NCBI RefSeq assembly: GCF_036345255.1
Contig: NZ_CP107783.1
Coordinates: forward strand, 3,521,501 to 3,585,500
DNA: 64,000 bases
Reading direction: 5' to 3'
Origin: Streptomyces sp. NBC_00569
GTDB taxonomy: Bacteria; Actinomycetota; Actinomycetes; Streptomycetales; Streptomycetaceae
The translations under genes and the position numbers were made by a program. Below are positions 62,893-64,000 of the stretch, piece by piece; the stretch's first letter is position 1, and each line of letters begins with the position of its first letter. The notes below the pieces were generated by a model. That model did not search any database and was not told the DNA's origin. It saw nothing but the letters and a program-made list of their open reading frames with translations.

Positions 62893-63858
62893 TCAGCCCT
62901 CCACGTCCCCGAAGTGGTCCCAGCCGCCCTTGTTCGTCCACGGGGCGCCGTCGACCGTCACCTGGGGCAGCGCCGACGGGTTGAGGACCTCGCCGATCAC
63001 CTTCCAGCGGGCGGGCAGTTTCACGTCCGGCGGGAACGTGGCCACGATCGCGTGGTCCTCTCCCCCGGTGAGCACCCACTGGATCGGGTCGACGCCGACG
63101 GCCTGCCCGATGTCGTTCATCTGCGAAGGCACGTCGACCTTGCCGGACTTGATGTCGATACGGACCTTGCTGGCCTCCGCGATGTGCCCCAGGTCGGCGA
63201 TGAGGCCGTCGCTGACGTCGCACATGGCCGTGGCGCCGAGCCCGGCGGCCGCGGGGCCCGCGTGGTACGGCGGCTCGGGCCGGCGGTGGGCCTCGACGAA
63301 GGCACGGGGCGAGCGGAAGCCGCGCGAGAGGACCGCGTGCCCGGCCGCGGACCAGCCGAGCCAGCCGGTCACCGCGACGACGTCGCCGGGCTGCGCGCCG
63401 GAGCGCGTGACCGGCTCGTGGTTGCGCATGTCGCCGAGCGCGGTGATCGCGACGGTGATGGTGTCGCCGCGTACGACATCGCCTCCGACGACGGCGGCGC
63501 CCGCGACCTGGCACTCGTCGCGCAGGCCGTCCATCAGCTCGTTCGGCCAGCTGGCGGGGAGTTCGGCGGGGACCACGAGGCCGAGCAGGAGCGCGGTCGG
63601 GACGGCGCCCATGGCGGCGATGTCCGCGAGGTTCTGCGCGGCCGCCTTGCGCCCGACGTCGTAGGCCGTGGACCAGTCGCGGCGGAAGTGCCGCCCTTCG
63701 AGGAGGATGTCCGTACTCACGACGACCCTGCGGTCCGGCGCGGCCACCACGGCCGCGTCGTCGCCCGGGCCGAGTCGTACGGCCGGGGTGGTGGTGAGCC
63801 GGGAGGTGAGCTCTCGGATGAGCCCGAACTCTCCCAGCTCGCCGACGGTGCCCTTCAT
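62893..63858 (-). CDS. thiL: Thiamine-monophosphate kinase ThiL
   Basis: Makes thiamine diphosphate from thiamine monophosphate and ATP; 321 residues. AIR-synthase-like motifs: FGLIRELTSRL, RLGPGDDAAVVAAPDRRVVV, STDILLEGRHFRRDWSTAYD, AGAAVVGGDVVRGDTITVAI, ATAMCDVSDGLIADLGHIAE. The ATG is preceded by GGGGCAG, about 8 nt away. Convergent with the monooxygenase gene (5 bp between stops). It resumes the conserved core after the SARP pair. Confidence 0.95.
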   Translation of the reverse strand: MKGTVGELGEFGLIRELTSRLTTTPAVRLGPGDDAAVVAAPDRRVVVSTDILLEGRHFRRDWSTAYDVGRKAAAQNLADIAAMGAVPTALLLGLVVPAELPASWPNELMDGLRDECQVAGAAVVGGDVVRGDTITVAITALGDMRNHEPVTRSGAQPGDVVAVTGWLGWSAAGHAVLSRGFRSPRAFVEAHRRPEPPYHAGPAAAGLGATAMCDVSDGLIADLGHIAEASKVRIDIKSGKVDVPSQMNDIGQAVGVDPIQWVLTGGEDHAIVATFPPDVKLPARWKVIGEVLNPSALPQVTVDGAPWTNKGGWDHFGDVEG

Positions 63859-64000
63859 GCGCGTACTGCCCCTTCTGCCCCGGTCCGCTTGCGGTCGCGA
63901 GCCGTCTCTGTCATAGGTACGGTCATTGTCATCGGCGGGGCCGTCCTGTGGACCGGTGCCCGCCGTACGTCAGTCGCAGTGTGTACGCCACAGTCACCGC

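Overview
This window is a high-GC chromosomal segment of a Streptomyces. Evidence: the sporulation sigma factor gene whiG, the differentiation regulator gene nsdA, four adjacent type I signal peptidase genes, the amtB-glnK-glnD nitrogen cluster, many GTG starts, strong third-position GC and probable leaderless genes. Most of it is conserved core. The 5' end cuts rpsB on its C-terminal side and the 3' end lies just upstream of thiL.

Layout. 1-7.9 kb: rpsB, an M23 peptidase, a TetR regulator, whiG, dprA-comM-yraN, DUF2469 and NUDIX genes. 7.7-14 kb: four signal peptidases (sipW-X-Y-Z order inferred from S. lividans), then rplS, trmD, rimM, khpA and rpsP, all on the minus strand. 14-27.3 kb is an accessory block between rpsP and ffh: a SprT-like Zn protein, an archaeal/eukaryote-type prolyl-tRNA synthetase, a methyltransferase-like protein, FtsH, and an eight-gene plus-strand cluster matching the enterobacterial yhfZ-Y-U-T-php-S-X-W group. 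27.4-37.6 kb: ffh, glnD-glnK-amtB, nsdA, a degenerate primase/polymerase-like protein and ftsY. 38-42 kb: an NCS1 permease, a luciferase-like oxidoreductase and the glucose permease glcP. 42.2-58.4 kb: smc, a 67-residue coiled-coil protein, acyP, a membrane-anchored CAP protein, an HxlR regulator, mutM, rnc, rpmF, DUF177, a coiled-coil cell-division-type protein, coaD, rsmD, recG, a DAK/FakA-like protein and rpmB. 58.6-62.9 kb: an AfsR/SARP-type regulator and an FAD monooxygenase, then thiL.

Functional themes are translation (ribosomal proteins, TrmD, RimM, RsmD, ProRS, RNase III), protein export (Ffh, FtsY, four signal peptidases, FtsH), nitrogen sensing (AmtB/GlnK/GlnD), chromosome maintenance (SMC, RecG, MutM, DprA) and development (WhiG, NsdA).

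The least explained system is the yhf-like cluster at 19.6-27.3 kb. It encodes two PLP-fold enzymes, a phosphotriesterase-homology protein, a phosphopentomutase-like metalloenzyme, a multi-spanning membrane protein, a small DUF2620 protein, a PRD-domain protein and a GntR-like regulator. A 23-bp element, 21/23 identical, sits at the promoters of its first two genes, and a perfect 15-bp stem terminator closes it. Its pathway is unknown. Several other palindromes and hairpins (NCS1 promoter, permease/LLM junction, glcP upstream, HxlR upstream) look regulatory.
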